From the NCBI RefSeq assembly GCF_902859805.1, contig NZ_CADIKC010000001.1:186001-250000 (forward strand): a stretch of 64,000 bases of DNA. Direction: 5' to 3'. The translations under genes and the position numbers were made by a program. Source of the stretch: Paraburkholderia sediminicola (GTDB lineage: Bacteria > Pseudomonadota > Gammaproteobacteria > Burkholderiales > Burkholderiaceae). The notes below the pieces were generated by a model. It was not told the DNA's origin and made no database searches. It saw nothing but the letters and a program-made list of their open reading frames with translations. The first letter of the stretch is position 1, and the number at the start of each line of letters is the position of its first letter. This document shows, in pieces, positions 52,116 to 61,295 of the stretch.

Positions 52116-53273
52116 ATGTCACCCTCGATCAATAAATTGAATCGAACGCTGCAAACAACCGCCGCAGCGTTGCTGCTCGGCGCTGGCGGCACGAGCTTTG
52201 CCGCGGAACCGGCCGTGATCCTGATTGGCCATGCCGCGCCGTTGACAGGGCAGCTCGCGCATATGGGCAAAGATAGCAAAAATGCGGCGCGGCTTGCCAT
52301 CGACGAGATCAACAGCCAGCATCCGGTGATCGATGGCAAGGCGGTCCGCCTGCAGCTGGACGCTCAGGACGACGCTGCCGACCCGCGCACAGGCACCCAG
52401 GTTGCCCAGAAACTCGTTGACGATGGCGTGGTAGCCGTAGTCGGCGACATCAACTCCGGCGTTTCGATCCCGGCATCGAAGATTTACAGCGAGGCCAGTC
52501 TGGTGCAGATCTCGCAAGGCTCGACCAATCCCACGTATACGCTGCAGGGCTTCAAAACGACCTTCCGTGTGGTCGCGACCGACGCACTGCAAGGGCCGGC
52601 ACTGGCCCGCTACGCAATCGACTCAATGCACGCGAAGCGAATTGCAATCGTGGACGACTCAACCGCATACGGCCAGGGTCTCGCGCAAGAATTTGAAAAA
52701 GCGGCAAAAGCACGAGGCGCCGTTATCGTGGCGCACGAAGCGACAACCGATAAAGCCGTCGACTTCCGGGCGATTCTGACGAAAATCAAAGGTCTGAAAC
52801 CCGACGCAATCATGTACGGCGGCTCGGACGCAACGGCCGGCCCGCTGGCGAAACAGGCGGCGAACCTCGGCATCACCGCAAAGGTGCTCGGGGGCGACGG
52901 CGCCTGCACGGACAACATGACGCAACTTGCCGGCAGCGCGATTGCCAACGTGACGTGTTCAGAAGCCGGGCTTGCCCTGTCGAAAATGCCAAAGGGTCAG
53001 GACTTCGACAAGCGTTACGTGGCGCGCTTCAGAACGCCGATCGACGCCTACGCCCCGTTCACGTATGACGCCGTCTACGTTATTTACGACGCAATGAAGC
53101 GGGCAAACTCGACCGACCGATCGAAAATTCTCGCGGCGATGCCTGCCACCAGCTATGACGGCGTAATCGGGCACATTGCGTTTGACCCACATGGCGACCT
53201 GCGGGACGCCGCGATCACGATCTACCAGTTCAAGGACAACAAGAAGACCGTGATGGACGTCATCAGAATGTGA
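52116..53273 (+). CDS. Branched-chain amino-acid-type ABC binding protein (orphan)
   Basis: 385 residues. A signal peptide (to ~residue 29, cleavage after FAA) is followed by a Peripla_BP_6 domain of the LivJ/LivK type: ILIGHAAPLTGQLAHMGKDS, VVAVVGDINSGVSIPASKIY, GSTNPTY and a cysteine pair in GACTDNM and VTCSEAG. CAAGGAGCC precedes the ATG. No permease or ATPase gene is adjacent, so it must use a transporter encoded elsewhere or act as a sensor. It binds an amino acid or a related small molecule. Confidence 0.9.
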   Translation: MSPSINKLNRTLQTTAAALLLGAGGTSFAAEPAVILIGHAAPLTGQLAHMGKDSKNAARLAIDEINSQHPVIDGKAVRLQLDAQDDAADPRTGTQVAQKLVDDGVVAVVGDINSGVSIPASKIYSEASLVQISQGSTNPTYTLQGFKTTFRVVATDALQGPALARYAIDSMHAKRIAIVDDSTAYGQGLAQEFEKAAKARGAVIVAHEATTDKAVDFRAILTKIKGLKPDAIMYGGSDATAGPLAKQAANLGITAKVLGGDGACTDNMTQLAGSAIANVTCSEAGLALSKMPKGQDFDKRYVARFRTPIDAYAPFTYDAVYVIYDAMKRANSTDRSKILAAMPATSYDGVIGHIAFDPHGDLRDAAITIYQFKDNKKTVMDVIRM

Positions 53274-53718
53274 TCCGGCCGAAAGCGACGGATATTGCGT
53301 ACATGGTGTTACGCCCAGCCATCACTGATTACCCTTCGCGACGGCAGCCCATCCCGTCGCGAAAGACCACCTAATACTTCAATCACCTTACAAGCGAGCC
53401 AGGACTTTCCCGAAGTACCTGCGCTCGATCTTGCATCGCATCACTCCCGCAAACCCCCGTCACGTAAGGCCTGCAGCCTTGGCAACTGCTTTGGCGCATC
53501 AACGGCCTCCCCGCTCGTTTCCTTGACTCTCGTCCCTCCGCCTGCTCTACTAAATCAACCAAAGTGATTTAAGCGATCGATTTCGGACGACATCGGAATC
53601 GCATCAGGTTCGAAACCCGATCGCAAATAGGTGGCAAACAGGCGGCAAGCGCGCAGCGTTCGCGTATGCAATCACCAGCAGTTCACAACGTCGTGACCAA
53701 TAACCGGAGGAGCGTCCC
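53274..53718. promoter_or_regulatory. Intergenic region and promoter area of the frc-type operon
   Basis: 445 bases without a gene. The first ~270 bases have no structure I can identify. Candidate regulatory symmetry is at 53551-53571. GGAGGAGCGTCCC before 53719 is the ribosome-binding site of the binding-protein gene. Confidence 0.45.
53551..53571. promoter_or_regulatory. Inverted repeat, candidate operator of the ROK repressor
   Basis: TAAATCA (53551-53557) and TGATTTA (53565-53571) are perfect 7-base arms 7 bases apart, so the centres lie one helical turn-and-a-half apart. It sits ~150 bases ahead of the sugar operon whose last gene is a ROK-family repressor. NagC/Mlc-type ROK proteins use AT-rich inverted repeats of similar size. 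Confidence 0.5.
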
Positions 53719-54723
53719 ATGAATCTGAATTCCCGCAGGCATCCTGTCGCCAGGAAAATCGTGTCGATGTGCGTCGCGGCATCGGCCGTGTGGTGTGCGA
53801 GCGCGAGCCAGGCGGCCGACCAGCCTGTCGTCGGTCTCATCACCAAGACCGACACCAACCCGTTCTTCGTGAAGATGAAACAGGGCGCCGAAGCAGCGGC
53901 ATCGAAAGACGGCGCCAAGCTGCTCACCGCCGCCGGCAAGTTCGACGGCGACAACGCGAGCCAGGTCACCGCCATCGAAAACATGATGACGGCCGGCGCG
54001 AAAGCGATTCTGATCACACCGAGCGACACCAAGGCGATCGTGCCGAGCATCAAGAAAGCGCGCGCCGCCGGTGTGATGGTGGTCGCGCTCGACACGCCGA
54101 CCGATCCGCAAGACGCCACGGATGCCCTCTTCGCCACCGACAACTTCAAAGCCGGCGTGCTGATCGGCAAGTACGCAAAAACCGCCATGAACGGTAAGCC
54201 CGCGAAGATCGCGACGCTCGACCTGGCTCCCGGCGTCTCGGTCGGCGTGCTGCGTCATAACGGCTTCCTGGAAGGCTTCGGCGTGAAGGAAGGCGATCCG
54301 TCGATTGTTTGCAGCCAGGACACCCGCGGCGATCAATCGAAGGGCCAGACGGCGATGGAAAACTGCCTGCAGAAATCGCCGGATATCAACGTGGTCTACA
54401 CGATCAACGAACCGGCTGCAGCGGGTGCGTATCGCGCGCTCAAGGCAGCGGGCAAGGACAAGAGCGTGATGATCGTTTCCATCGACGGGGGCTGTGAAGG
54501 CGTGCGCAATGTGAAGGCCGGCGCGATTGCCGCGACCTCGCAGCAGTATCCGTTGAAGATGGCCTCGCTCGGCGTGACGGCGGGTGTCGAGTATGCGAAG
54601 ACCGGCAAGAAGGTCTCCGGCTATCAGGACACCGGCGTGACGCTGATCACCGATAAGGCGATGTCCGGCGTCGACAGCAAGGATACGAAGTACGGCCTCG
54701 ACAACTGTTGGGGCAACAAGTAA
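53719..54723 (+). CDS. frcB: Fructose-type ABC sugar-binding protein
   Basis: 334 residues with a signal peptide (to ~residue 33, ASQAAD) and a Peripla_BP_4 domain: GLITKTDTNPFFVKMKQGAE, AILITPSDTKAIVPSIKKAR, YTINEPAAAGAYRALKAAGK and IVSIDGGCEGVRNVKAG. These segments are close to what I know of FrcB, the fructose/mannose/ribose binding protein of rhizobia and Burkholderia. Two cysteines near the end (DGGC; DNCWGNK) are typical of this group. The sugar is inferred. Confidence 0.88.
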   Translation: MNLNSRRHPVARKIVSMCVAASAVWCASASQAADQPVVGLITKTDTNPFFVKMKQGAEAAASKDGAKLLTAAGKFDGDNASQVTAIENMMTAGAKAILITPSDTKAIVPSIKKARAAGVMVVALDTPTDPQDATDALFATDNFKAGVLIGKYAKTAMNGKPAKIATLDLAPGVSVGVLRHNGFLEGFGVKEGDPSIVCSQDTRGDQSKGQTAMENCLQKSPDINVVYTINEPAAAGAYRALKAAGKDKSVMIVSIDGGCEGVRNVKAGAIAATSQQYPLKMASLGVTAGVEYAKTGKKVSGYQDTGVTLITDKAMSGVDSKDTKYGLDNCWGNK

Positions 54724-54736
54724 AGCGTACTGAATG

Positions 54737-54758
54737 GCGGCCCACTTCGCCGGGCCGC
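54737..54758 (+). promoter_or_regulatory. Intercistronic hairpin between frcB and frcC
   Basis: GCGGCCC and GGGCCGC pair perfectly (7 bases) with an 8-base loop, starting 13 bases after the frcB stop. Further on (54775-54855) GCCGGCCGCCGG-type repeats can form more stems. No T-run is present. The structure probably stabilises frcB mRNA or lowers read-through to frcCA. Confidence 0.55.
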
Positions 54759-54899
54759 TCACGGATTGCCAGCCACTGAACTGCCGGCCGCGGGATACCC
54801 CGCTGATCGCCGGTACGCCAGATGGCCGGCCGCCGGATCGCCGGCCGCCGTAATTGCCACGTGGCTTGCACGTCACGTTCATGCATCGAGGACCCTATC

Positions 54900-55886
54900 A
54901 TGTCGACACCTTCCGCGCCTGCCGGCCACCCGCGCACCTTTACCGACCGTTTGCCGTCGCTCGCAGAAATCGGACCGCTAATCGCGCTGCTGCTGGCCTG
55001 CGGTTTCTTCATTTCGCAGAGCAACCGGTTCCTGTCGTTCCAGAACCTCTCGCTGATCCTGCAGCAGACGATGGTGGTTGCCGTCATCGCCATCGGCCAG
55101 ACGCTGATCGTGCTGACAGGCGGGATCGATCTGTCGTGCGGGATGGTGATGGCGTTCGGCTCGATCATCATGACCAAATTCGCGGTCACGCTCGGCGTGC
55201 CGCCCGTTCTCGCGATTCTGTGCGGCATCGCCGCGAGTGCGTTGTTCGGCGCGCTCAATGGCGTGCTGATCACGCGGATCAAACTGCCCGCCTTCATCGT
55301 CACGCTCGGTACGCTGAACATCGCATTCGCGCTCACGCAGATCTATTCGAACGCGGAGAGCGTCTCGAACCTGCCGGACGCGATCATGTTCCTCGGCAAT
55401 ACGTTCAAACTCGGCCCCGCCGATGTCACCTACGGCACGGTGCTGACGTTGCTGATGTATGGCGCGACGTGGTTCGTCTTGCGCGACACCGTGCCCGGCC
55501 GGCATCTGTACGCGCTCGGCAATAACCCCGAAGCCGCTCGCCTGATGGGCCTCTCGTCGCAAAAGATCCTGCTCACCGTGTATACGCTGGCCGGTGCGAT
55601 CTACGGCATCGCTGCACTGTTGTCTGTCTCGCGCACCGGTGTAGGCGATCCGCAGGCGGGACAAACCGAGAACCTCGACAGTATTACGGCAGTGGTGCTG
55701 GGCGGCACGAGTCTGTTCGGCGGACGTGGTTCGATTAGCGGAACGCTGCTCGGCGCGCTGATTGTCGGTGTGTTTCGTAATGGCTTGACGCTAATCGGTG
55801 TCTCTTCGGTCTACCAGGTGTTGATCACCGGCATGCTGGTGATTCTCGCGGTTGCCGCGGACAAACTTTCCCATCGTCGCGGTTGA
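54900..55886 (+). CDS. frcC: Fructose-type ABC transporter permease
   Basis: 328 residues from ATG 54900 (MSTPSAPAGHPRTFTDRLPS); AGGACCCTATC lies upstream. It has the BPD_transp_2 layout with GQTLIVLTGGIDLSCGMVMA, the coupling loop GRHLYALGNNPEAARLMGLS and VLGGTSLFGGRGSISGTLLG. It forms the channel of a CUT2 importer with FrcB and FrcA. It begins 176 bases after frcB, an unusually long gap filled with GC-rich hairpins. Confidence 0.92.
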   Translation: MSTPSAPAGHPRTFTDRLPSLAEIGPLIALLLACGFFISQSNRFLSFQNLSLILQQTMVVAVIAIGQTLIVLTGGIDLSCGMVMAFGSIIMTKFAVTLGVPPVLAILCGIAASALFGALNGVLITRIKLPAFIVTLGTLNIAFALTQIYSNAESVSNLPDAIMFLGNTFKLGPADVTYGTVLTLLMYGATWFVLRDTVPGRHLYALGNNPEAARLMGLSSQKILLTVYTLAGAIYGIAALLSVSRTGVGDPQAGQTENLDSITAVVLGGTSLFGGRGSISGTLLGALIVGVFRNGLTLIGVSSVYQVLITGMLVILAVAADKLSHRRG

Positions 55887-55905
55887 ACGTCCAAAGGAAT
55901 CTGTC

Positions 55906-56703
55906 ATGTCGACACCTACTTCCGCTTCTGCCGTGATGCCCGTTCTGCAAGCGCGCGGACTCGTCAAACGCTACGGCAACGTCACCGCGCTCGACGGCTG
56001 CGATTTCGAAGTGCTGCCCGGCGAGATTCTCGCCGTGATCGGCGACAACGGCGCGGGCAAATCGTCGTTGATCAAGGCGCTTTCCGGCGCCACCATCCCC
56101 GATGAAGGCGAAATCCTGCTCGACGGCAAGCCGGTCAGATTCCGCAGCCCGCTGGATGCGCGCGCTCAAGGTATCGAAACCGTGTACCAGGAACTCGCGG
56201 TGGCGCCCGCCATGAGCATCGCCGAAAATCTGTTTCTCGCCCGTGAGCTCGTCAAACCGGGCTGGCGCGGCTCGATCTTCAAGATGATCGACAAGCGCCG
56301 CATGCTCGACGAAGCCACCGCGCACATGAAAGATTTGCAGATCGGCATCCGCTCGATGCGCCAGGCGGTCGAAACGCTATCCGGCGGCCAGCGTCAAGGC
56401 GTGGCTGTCGCGCGCAGCGCAGCGTTCGCACGGCACGTGGTGATTCTCGACGAGCCCACCGCCGCACTCGGCGTCAAGGAAGGCAACATGGTGCTCGAAT
56501 TGATCCGCCGCGTGCGTGATCGTGGCCTGCCGGTGATCCTGATCAGCCACAACATGCCGCACGTGTTCGAAGTCGCGGATCGTATTCATATCCAGCGGCT
56601 CGGCAGGCGTGCCGCAGTGGTCAACACCAAAGACATCCACATGTCGGAGGCTGTGGCGATCATGACGGGCGCGAAGCAGGCGGACGTCAAGGCGATTGCA
56701 TGA
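55906..56703 (+). CDS. frcA: Fructose-type ABC transporter ATPase (single ABC domain)
   Basis: 265 residues from ATG 55906, preceded by AAAGGAATCTGTC. Only one ABC domain is present: Walker A VIGDNGAGKSSLIKALSG, signature LSGGQRQGVAVARSAAF and Walker B VVILDEPTAALG. FrcA is known as a single-domain ATPase, unlike the double RbsA in this same window, so the length is normal. It belongs with frcB and frcC. Confidence 0.93.
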   Translation: MSTPTSASAVMPVLQARGLVKRYGNVTALDGCDFEVLPGEILAVIGDNGAGKSSLIKALSGATIPDEGEILLDGKPVRFRSPLDARAQGIETVYQELAVAPAMSIAENLFLARELVKPGWRGSIFKMIDKRRMLDEATAHMKDLQIGIRSMRQAVETLSGGQRQGVAVARSAAFARHVVILDEPTAALGVKEGNMVLELIRRVRDRGLPVILISHNMPHVFEVADRIHIQRLGRRAAVVNTKDIHMSEAVAIMTGAKQADVKAIA

Positions 56704-56733
56704 TGCACGCATCCCGCTGAGAGGCACACGACG

Positions 56734-57960
56734 ATGGACACCACCGGTACACGTTCGCCTCTCAAACGCACGGTCGGCTCGAACCAGGTCGGCATGCGGC
56801 AGTTCAACGAACGGATCGTTCTACAGGCAATCCGTTTGCATGGGCCACTGCCGAAAGCCGACGTGGGCCGTCTCACGCGTCTGTCGATGCAGACCGTTTC
56901 GATGATCGTCGACCGTCTGATCGACGACGGGCTGCTCGAGAAGCAGGCGCGCGTGCGCGGCCGCATCGGCCAACCCTCGGTGCCGATCGCGCTGCGTGCG
57001 GACGGCGCGTACACCATCGGCATCAAGGTGGGCAGACGCAGTCTCGACGTGCTGGCAATGGATTTCGCGGGCCACGTGGTGTGCCGCGATGTATTCGACT
57101 ATGCCTATCCCGATCCGCGCACGCTATTCCCCGCGCTCGAAAGCAAACTGGCGCGCGTGAATCAAACGCTCGGCGCGAAGGCAAACAAAGTGGTTGGCGT
57201 GGGCGTCGCGGCGCCGTTGTGGCTCGGCGGCTGGCGCGACTTTCTCGGCGCCCCGCAAGATGCGCTGGAAGCGTGGCACGAGATCGATCTGCGCAGTCGC
57301 ATCGCGACGATGACGGGCTTGCCCGTCGAGTTCGCCAAGGACACCACCGCGGCCTGCGCGGCAGAACTCGTGATGGGCCAGGGCCGCGGGATTCACAATT
57401 TTCTGTACCTGTTCGTCGGCACGTTTATCGGCGGCGGCCTGGTGATCGACGGCCGTTTGCATGCCGGACCACACGACAATGCGGGCGCAGTCGGCTCGAT
57501 ACCGCTGCGGGACGGCAACGCACGCAAACCCGCGCGGCAACTGCTGCACGCAGCATCGGGTTTCGTTCTGGAGCGGCTATTGAGCGACGCAGGCGTGCCG
57601 CCCTCCGCCGCGCACGATCATCGCGCGTTGTCGCCTGAACTGTGGCGGCAAACCGAACAATGGCTCGACACCGCGTGCCCTGCGATCGCCAATGCATTGA
57701 CCAATGCGGCTGCGTTGCTGGACCTGGAAGCGGTGGTGATCGACGGCGAACTCGACCGGCAACTGGTCCGCGAAATCATCCGCCGAACCGAGCGCGTGCT
57801 CGATCGTTTTGAATGGGAAGGCATGGTGCGTCCGCAACTACTGGAAGGCACCATCGGCGCCGACGCGCGGGCGATGGGCGGCGCAATTCTCCCGCTATAC
57901 GCGCATTTCGCGCCTGTGCACGAGCTTTTCCTTAAGCCGGCAACGGATGCCGGCTATTAG
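56734..57960 (+). CDS. ROK-family transcriptional repressor
   Basis: 408 residues. An N-terminal winged helix-turn-helix (QFNERIVLQAIRLHGPLPKA, then TRLSMQTVSMIVDRLIDDGL) is followed by a ROK sugar-kinase-like domain (TIGIKVGRRSLDVLAMDFAG; VGVGVAAPLWLGG; FLYLFVGTFIGGGLVIDGRL). The usual zinc-binding cysteine set of ROK kinases is not evident, which suits a regulator without kinase activity. It is 30 bases after frcA and probably represses its own operon. The inverted repeat at 53551-53571 is the best operator candidate. Confidence 0.9.
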   Translation: MDTTGTRSPLKRTVGSNQVGMRQFNERIVLQAIRLHGPLPKADVGRLTRLSMQTVSMIVDRLIDDGLLEKQARVRGRIGQPSVPIALRADGAYTIGIKVGRRSLDVLAMDFAGHVVCRDVFDYAYPDPRTLFPALESKLARVNQTLGAKANKVVGVGVAAPLWLGGWRDFLGAPQDALEAWHEIDLRSRIATMTGLPVEFAKDTTAACAAELVMGQGRGIHNFLYLFVGTFIGGGLVIDGRLHAGPHDNAGAVGSIPLRDGNARKPARQLLHAASGFVLERLLSDAGVPPSAAHDHRALSPELWRQTEQWLDTACPAIANALTNAAALLDLEAVVIDGELDRQLVREIIRRTERVLDRFEWEGMVRPQLLEGTIGADARAMGGAILPLYAHFAPVHELFLKPATDAGY

Positions 57961-57981
57961 GCGCCCTTGCTCATCGCGCGT

Positions 57982-60900
57982 TCATTGCGCCGCTACTTTC
58001 GCTATCGCAGCCGCTTTGGCCGGCGGATTCTGCAGCAAGGGCTGCAGCACCGGCGCCAGCGACTTCAGCAACTGCACCGAGAGCGCGCTCGTGAACTCGT
58101 AATGGGCCGCATACGGCTCATGCACCCAGGCAGTCAGTGTGCCGTAGAAGCGGTCCCCCATCACGAACACGAACGTCGCGCTGCGGTTCACCTTGCGTGA
58201 CTCGATCAGGCGCGCGCCTTTGGCCCACACATTGAAGCGCTGATCGCCAGTGCCGGTCTTGCCGTAAATTTCGAGTGTCTGACCATCGGGGAACGTCATG
58301 CCCTGCGCGAGACGCTTGGCCGTACCGCCCAATACGACATCACGCAGCAGTCCCCTGACCACCCCGGCGATCTCCGGCGACAACTGCTGCTGCGGCGCCA
58401 CCGCCGCGCGCTGGAAATGCGTTTCGTACGGCGTGTTTTTGGCGAAGTCGAGTTGCGTGAGGCTTTCGGTCGGCACCTTGTTGCCGTTGTTGGCAATCAC
58501 GCCGATCAGTTGCGCGAGCGCTGCCGGACGGTCGCCGGATGCGCCGATCGCGGCAGCATACGACGGCGTGAGCGTCGCGAACGGATAGCCGAGCGCCTGC
58601 CACGATTTGCCGATCGCATCGTAGGCGCGCAGTTCGACCATGCGCTTGATGCGGCGATCCTGGGTGGCGTGATAGCGGGTCTTGAAGAGCCATGAATAGG
58701 TTGACAGGCGCACGTCGCGGCTCGCGTTCTGTATCTGGTCGAGCGTCGCGTCGGGATGAGCGCGCAGATAGTTGAGAGTCCACAGTTCCAGCGGATGCAC
58801 GCTCGAAATGTAGCCGCGATCGTTCAGATTGAAGCGGTCGATTGCATATTTGCCGTACAGGTTCGCGAGGTCCTCATCGTCCAGGATGGAGGCAGCCGGC
58901 GTGTTCTTCAACGCCGCGCGCATCTTCGCGTTGAACCACGCGTTCGATTCATCCGGCGCGACACTGCGCAACACTGTTGCTACTTTAGGCGGCGATTTGC
59001 GCACGCCGAGCAGCAGCAAGGCCAGTTGCTGCTCGGACGTCTTGCCGTGGTACTTCGTGTAGAAACGATTCATGTACACGCGGCTTTCCTGATCGGCAAA
59101 ACGTGTGAGATACATCTTGCGAATCGCCGGATCGCCCAGCCATTGCGACGACGGTCCGGTGGTCTGCACCATCTCGTAGTGGACGATATCGCGCATCAGC
59201 CGCACGAACACCAGATTGACCGAATGCTGGAATGCGCGGTGCACGGTGAGAATGCGGCTGTTGTCGTCGGATTCGAAGTTGTTGAAAGTCTGCGCGCCGC
59301 CGCCCGTGTAAAACGTTTCGCCCGGGCTTGCCGAGTATTTGCGTTCCACGGCCGCGTCGAGCATGGCTTGCAGCGAGCGGTCGGAAGTATGCGCCAGATA
59401 GTCCAGCGCCCAGCGTGTGAGCTGATCGTTCGGATCAGGCTTCACGGCTTTCAGCTCCGTTGTGCTCAACGGGGCATAACGCGCATGCAGCTCGGAGACG
59501 ATCTGCAAATACGTCACCACGGTACGCATTTTCGCGGTCGACCCAAGATTCAGGCGCGCGCCGGAATTGATGTCGAATGGCTGGTTCACGCTGTCGGTTT
59601 GCACCCGCACCAGGTTCGCGCCGTCACGCCGTTCGAACAGCGTAAAGCTATAGGCGATTCTCGACGGGTCGTCGGAAGCGCGCAGCATTTCATAGCCGAC
59701 GAGTCCCGCGGCTTTTGCACCGTCGCGCGTCGCGGCGGCGGCAAGACGTTCACTCACGGCCTGCTGCACGGCGTTATTGAGCGTGCCCGTCGCCTGCATG
59801 TCCAGCCGGTCGAGTTCATAGAAACTCGGTATGCCGAGCGCCGCCAGCAGGTGCGAACGCATCGACGTTACGGCCTTGCGCGACACGAACGAGTCGGCGT
59901 TGCGCGTTTTTTCCGGCGCGCGGCGCAAATCCACTTGCGCGGACAACGCGGCATCGCGCAGCGGGATTGAAATGACACCACCGTTCGCCAGCAAGCGCAG
60001 ATAGCTATCCGTCAGGCGTTCAAGCTCGGCATAGCCGTGATGCAGGAAATACGACGGCGCACGTTGCGCGATCATCAGCGAGAGCACCTGGCGAAACGCC
60101 ACGCCCTGGTCCGCAAGATTCTCTTCGGTCGAAGGCGCTTTGAGAATGCGGTTGACGTCGTTGAAATCGCGACTGTACCAGGCGGCCAGGCCGTCGCCGA
60201 TGCCATTGATCTCACCAATACCCGGTTGCGCGGCGAGCGGCACCGAGTTGAGATAGTGGACGACGATCTGCTGGCGCGCGGGCATAGTCTGCGGACCGTT
60301 CAGATAGGCTCGTACCGAGGCGGATGCGATTTGCCGCAATTTCTCCGGCGGCGTTGCCGTGCGCCCGCCCGCCGAGTGGCGGAACTTCTCGATCTGCGTA
60401 GCTAGCGTACTGCCGCCAGGCGTCGACTGATGCCGGTTGAACACGCGCGCGCCCTGGTCGACGAGCGCATGGCTAAAGCGCCCCCAATCGATCGCCGGAT
60501 TGCGATTCGGCTGATCCGGATCGAGCAGATAGCGGTCTTCGATAAACAGCAGCGAATTGACGATCAGCGGCGGGATCGAATCGAAGCTGTCATAAACGCG
60601 GCCCGGATACTGCTCGCCAAAAAGCGGCGCGCCGGTACCGTCGAAGAGTTGCAGTCCCGCCTGATCTTTTTCGGCGTAGGGAATAAACAGACCGCTATCG
60701 GCCAGCGAGAGCATTCGCTCGGAATCACGCGATTGTGCGCGGATTTCAAACCCGCGTTCGAGCAAGCGCTTCTGGAACGACGGCAGCAACGCGTAGCCGA
60801 GGCGGCTGTCGTAGGGACCTTTGTCTGCCTGAGGGAAGCGGATGGAATGACTTGGACCATTCTCGACGGAGAAACCCACGTCGCGCGTGAGTTCGGAGAG

Positions 60901-61062
60901 GTAGCGCGCCTGCAGTCGAGACGTTTCGATCTCGACCTGGACAAAGCGGGCCGCCAGAGCCAGCGCGAGCAGGAAGCCCGCTGCCAGCCCCCATTTAAGC
61001 CACTTCCTGACAGGCGCCATGCCTGTCGCGCGAAGCGGTAACCGAATCAGTGGCCGATTCAT
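57982..61062 (-). CDS. Bifunctional penicillin-binding protein (GT51 + transpeptidase)
   Basis: 1026 residues from ATG 61062 with GGGGAGAGCAGCC upstream. One N-terminal membrane helix (~18-37) is followed by a GT51 transglycosylase domain (~165-335), whose catalytic Glu is near residue 174 in FIEDRYLLD and whose second motif is GGSTLATQIEKFRHS. The transpeptidase domain has the nucleophile STAK (~507), SVN (~614) and KTG (~934). Both activities of a class A PBP appear intact. It is ~200 residues longer than PBP1b. The GT51 motif 1 lacks the usual FxxHxG. It is convergent with the ROK gene (21-base gap). Confidence 0.9.
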   Translation of the reverse strand: MNRPLIRLPLRATGMAPVRKWLKWGLAAGFLLALALAARFVQVEIETSRLQARYLSELTRDVGFSVENGPSHSIRFPQADKGPYDSRLGYALLPSFQKRLLERGFEIRAQSRDSERMLSLADSGLFIPYAEKDQAGLQLFDGTGAPLFGEQYPGRVYDSFDSIPPLIVNSLLFIEDRYLLDPDQPNRNPAIDWGRFSHALVDQGARVFNRHQSTPGGSTLATQIEKFRHSAGGRTATPPEKLRQIASASVRAYLNGPQTMPARQQIVVHYLNSVPLAAQPGIGEINGIGDGLAAWYSRDFNDVNRILKAPSTEENLADQGVAFRQVLSLMIAQRAPSYFLHHGYAELERLTDSYLRLLANGGVISIPLRDAALSAQVDLRRAPEKTRNADSFVSRKAVTSMRSHLLAALGIPSFYELDRLDMQATGTLNNAVQQAVSERLAAAATRDGAKAAGLVGYEMLRASDDPSRIAYSFTLFERRDGANLVRVQTDSVNQPFDINSGARLNLGSTAKMRTVVTYLQIVSELHARYAPLSTTELKAVKPDPNDQLTRWALDYLAHTSDRSLQAMLDAAVERKYSASPGETFYTGGGAQTFNNFESDDNSRILTVHRAFQHSVNLVFVRLMRDIVHYEMVQTTGPSSQWLGDPAIRKMYLTRFADQESRVYMNRFYTKYHGKTSEQQLALLLLGVRKSPPKVATVLRSVAPDESNAWFNAKMRAALKNTPAASILDDEDLANLYGKYAIDRFNLNDRGYISSVHPLELWTLNYLRAHPDATLDQIQNASRDVRLSTYSWLFKTRYHATQDRRIKRMVELRAYDAIGKSWQALGYPFATLTPSYAAAIGASGDRPAALAQLIGVIANNGNKVPTESLTQLDFAKNTPYETHFQRAAVAPQQQLSPEIAGVVRGLLRDVVLGGTAKRLAQGMTFPDGQTLEIYGKTGTGDQRFNVWAKGARLIESRKVNRSATFVFVMGDRFYGTLTAWVHEPYAAHYEFTSALSVQLLKSLAPVLQPLLQNPPAKAAAIAKVAAQ

Positions 61063-61295
61063 GGCTGCTCTCCCCGAGCGTGCGCCATTCTCTTGATTCT
61101 GGCGCACCTTCGATCAAGTGTAGCGCGGAACGCGAGCATGTAATCGGTTCGGATTTACCCCAAAGTGTCGCCGCCGCAACACCTTTTCGCCGGGCATGGC
61201 GGAGCGCCAATTGCCATGCGATATTGGGGGGCTTTCTCGCGTCAGAAGAAAGCAGATTCAGGCGTTTTTTGCGCCGGCGCCGCTCTCCCTTCGCC

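Noticed and set aside
58756..59970. Open frame of 404 codons antisense to the penicillin-binding protein gene
   Set aside because: The same GC-rich antisense effect; no domain, signal or operon context.
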